NCBI GenBank assembly: GCA_902628565.1
Contig: CACONR010000001.1
Coordinates: 62,001-126,000 of the forward strand
DNA: 64,000 nucleotides
Direction of reading: 5' to 3'
DNA from: an uncultured Pelagibacteraceae bacterium
GTDB lineage: Bacteria; Pseudomonadota; Alphaproteobacteria; Pelagibacterales; Pelagibacteraceae
The first letter of the stretch is position 1; each line of letters begins with the position of its first letter. This document shows positions 62,299 through 64,000 of this stretch, one piece after another. Position numbers and translations under genes: made by a program. Below the pieces are notes generated by a model. That model made no database searches, was not told the origin of the DNA, and was given only the letters and a program-made list of their open reading frames with translations.

Positions 62299-63315
62299 AT
62301 GTACACAGCAAATCATAAGATTAATTATCAATTATCTCTCTGGTTAATTTCAATGTTTTGGATTGTGTCCATTATGATTGTTGTTGGTGGTTTAACAAGA
62401 TTGACGGACTCGGGTCTTTCAATTACTAAATGGCAACTTTTCTCAGGATTTTTACCACCTTTAAATCAAGATGACTGGATTTCATATTTTAATCTTTATA
62501 AGCAAATACCGGAATTCAAATTACAAAATTACAATATGAATATGCAAGAATTTAAAATTATTTTTTGGTGGGAATGGGCACATCGCTTTTTAGGAAGATT
62601 AATTGGTATCGGATTTTTAATACCATTAATTTATTTTTCTTTTAAAATTAGTATTTCAAAATTGTATAATTTGTATTTAATTTTTTTTCTAATATGTTTT
62701 CAAGGCTTTATTGGTTGGTATATGGTCAGCAGTGGTCTTGTAGATAGAGTTGATGTAAGTCATTTTAGATTATCTATTCATTTACTGATTGCTTTTATTA
62801 TTCTTTCATTAATATTCTGGAACTATCTCAAGATAAATTTAAGATATAAAACAACAAATAAAATAAATCCTTTAATACCACTCATTTTTTTAACATTGGT
62901 TTTTACACAAATTGTTATAGGAGCTTTTGTATCTGGTATGGATGCTGGAAAAATTTATAATTCCTGGCCAAATATGGGTACAGGATATTTTCCTAATGAT
63001 AATGAATTTGTTAATTTATTTAAACTATCTGCTTTTAGTAATCCATCTTTAGTTCAATTTATTCATAGAAACTTAGCTTATATAATTGGATTTTATTATT
63101 TATTTATGTTTTACAAAATTTATAAGAACAAAATTTTTGATTTATACAAATCTATAAATATATTGGGTTTCTTTATTTTATTACAAATCGTATTAGGAAT
63201 AATAACAATTTTATATGGTGCACAAATCTATATAGCATCTATGCACCAAATAAGTTCAATATTTTTGGTAAGTTCTTGTATCTATTTTTTATACCTTAAT
63301 ACAAGATTTAACTAA
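62299..63315 (+). CDS. ctaA: COX15/CtaA heme A synthase
   Basis: MIVVGGLTRLTDSGLSITKWQLFSGFLPP; EWAHRFLGRLIGIGF; VSGMDAGKIYNSWPNMG. Confidence 0.93.
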   Translation: MYTANHKINYQLSLWLISMFWIVSIMIVVGGLTRLTDSGLSITKWQLFSGFLPPLNQDDWISYFNLYKQIPEFKLQNYNMNMQEFKIIFWWEWAHRFLGRLIGIGFLIPLIYFSFKISISKLYNLYLIFFLICFQGFIGWYMVSSGLVDRVDVSHFRLSIHLLIAFIILSLIFWNYLKINLRYKTTNKINPLIPLIFLTLVFTQIVIGAFVSGMDAGKIYNSWPNMGTGYFPNDNEFVNLFKLSAFSNPSLVQFIHRNLAYIIGFYYLFMFYKIYKNKIFDLYKSINILGFFILLQIVLGIITILYGAQIYIASMHQISSIFLVSSCIYFLYLNTRFN

Positions 63316-64000
63316 CCGCCTTTAATTTACCTTTAGAAGATTTATTTAAAGCTTGGTTTAAATCCTCAATAATGTCATCTACATGTTCAATACCAATACA
63401 AAGTCTTACATAGCTTTGTGTAACTCCAGATGCTGCAAGTTCTTTTTCATTTAATTGGCTATGAGTTGTACTAGCAGGATGTATTGCTAAACTTCTTACA
63501 TCACCAATATTTGCAACATGATAAAACATTTTTAAAGACTCAATGAAAGTTTTTCCAGCCTCAATACCACCTTTTAATTCAATACCAACCATTGGCCCAT
63601 AACCACCCTTTAAGTATTTTTTTGCTCTATCAGCGATTGGTTTATCATGCTCAGTAGAGTAGATTACTTTTGTAACTTCTTTATGTTTTTTTAAAAAATT
63701 AACAACTTTTTCTGCATTCTCACAATGCTGTTTCATACGTAAAGCAACAGTTTCTAAACCCTGAATTATTGCAAATGCATTATCAGGTGCCAATGCAGAA
63801 CCGAGATCTCGTAATAAACATACTCTAGCTCTTACTGCAAAAGGAACGTTTGCTCCTGTAAGTTCAGGTACAGCTTTACCCCATATTACTCCACCATAAC
63901 TAGCATCAGGTTCATTAAATAAAGGTTGTCTTTTAGGATCAGCTGTCCAATCAAAATTACCACTATCAACAATGCTCCCTGCTATTGCAGTACCATGTCC
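63308..64000 (-). CDS. metY: O-acetylhomoserine sulfhydrylase-type PLP enzyme, 5' end beyond window
   Basis: Open frame reads to the edge: GHGTAIAGSIVDSGNFDWTAD...VRARVCLLRDLGSALAPDNAFAIIQGLETVALRMKQHCENA. Confidence 0.88.
   Translation of the reverse strand, partial: GHGTAIAGSIVDSGNFDWTADPKRQPLFNEPDASYGGVIWGKAVPELTGANVPFAVRARVCLLRDLGSALAPDNAFAIIQGLETVALRMKQHCENAEKVVNFLKKHKEVTKVIYSTEHDKPIADRAKKYLKGGYGPMVGIELKGGIEAGKTFIESLKMFYHVANIGDVRSLAIHPASTTHSQLNEKELAASGVTQSYVRLCIGIEHVDDIIEDLNQALNKSSKGKLKAVS

Overview
This is an AT-rich, densely packed core-genome window. Gene content, gene order and protein style look like a SAR11/Pelagibacterales-type alphaproteobacterium (inferred, not searched). I could support about 60 protein-coding genes and six tRNAs: Arg-TCT, Asn-GTT, Cys-GCA, Lys-TTT, Ser-TGA and Pro-TGG. 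Recognisable blocks are ntrX-trkA-trkH, an aapJQMP-type amino-acid ABC transporter, the zur/znuABC zinc cluster, argS-nagZ-scpAB-tatABC-serS-yajC-secDF, uvrA/ssb/gyrA/coaD/tgt, and a long mltB-rlpA-dac-tmk-holB-metG-tatD run. I found no CRISPR array, prophage, IS element or obvious defence island. I do not see a convincing new multi-gene system. The observations most worth a second look are: (1) three apparent +1 A frameshifts in poly-A tracts, two in valS and one in trkA; (2) an NtrX with a Walker-B Glu-to-Gln substitution and no GAFTGA loop; (3) tandem palindromic Zur-like boxes between znuC and znuA; (4) a 5' UTR upstream of aapJ that is almost entirely two hairpins, with an intercistronic terminator after aapJ; (5) a 25-aa membrane microprotein candidate; (6) a convergent GT34-like glycosyltransferase/methyltransferase pair beside tRNA-Pro; and (7) systematic overlap of convergent stop codons.
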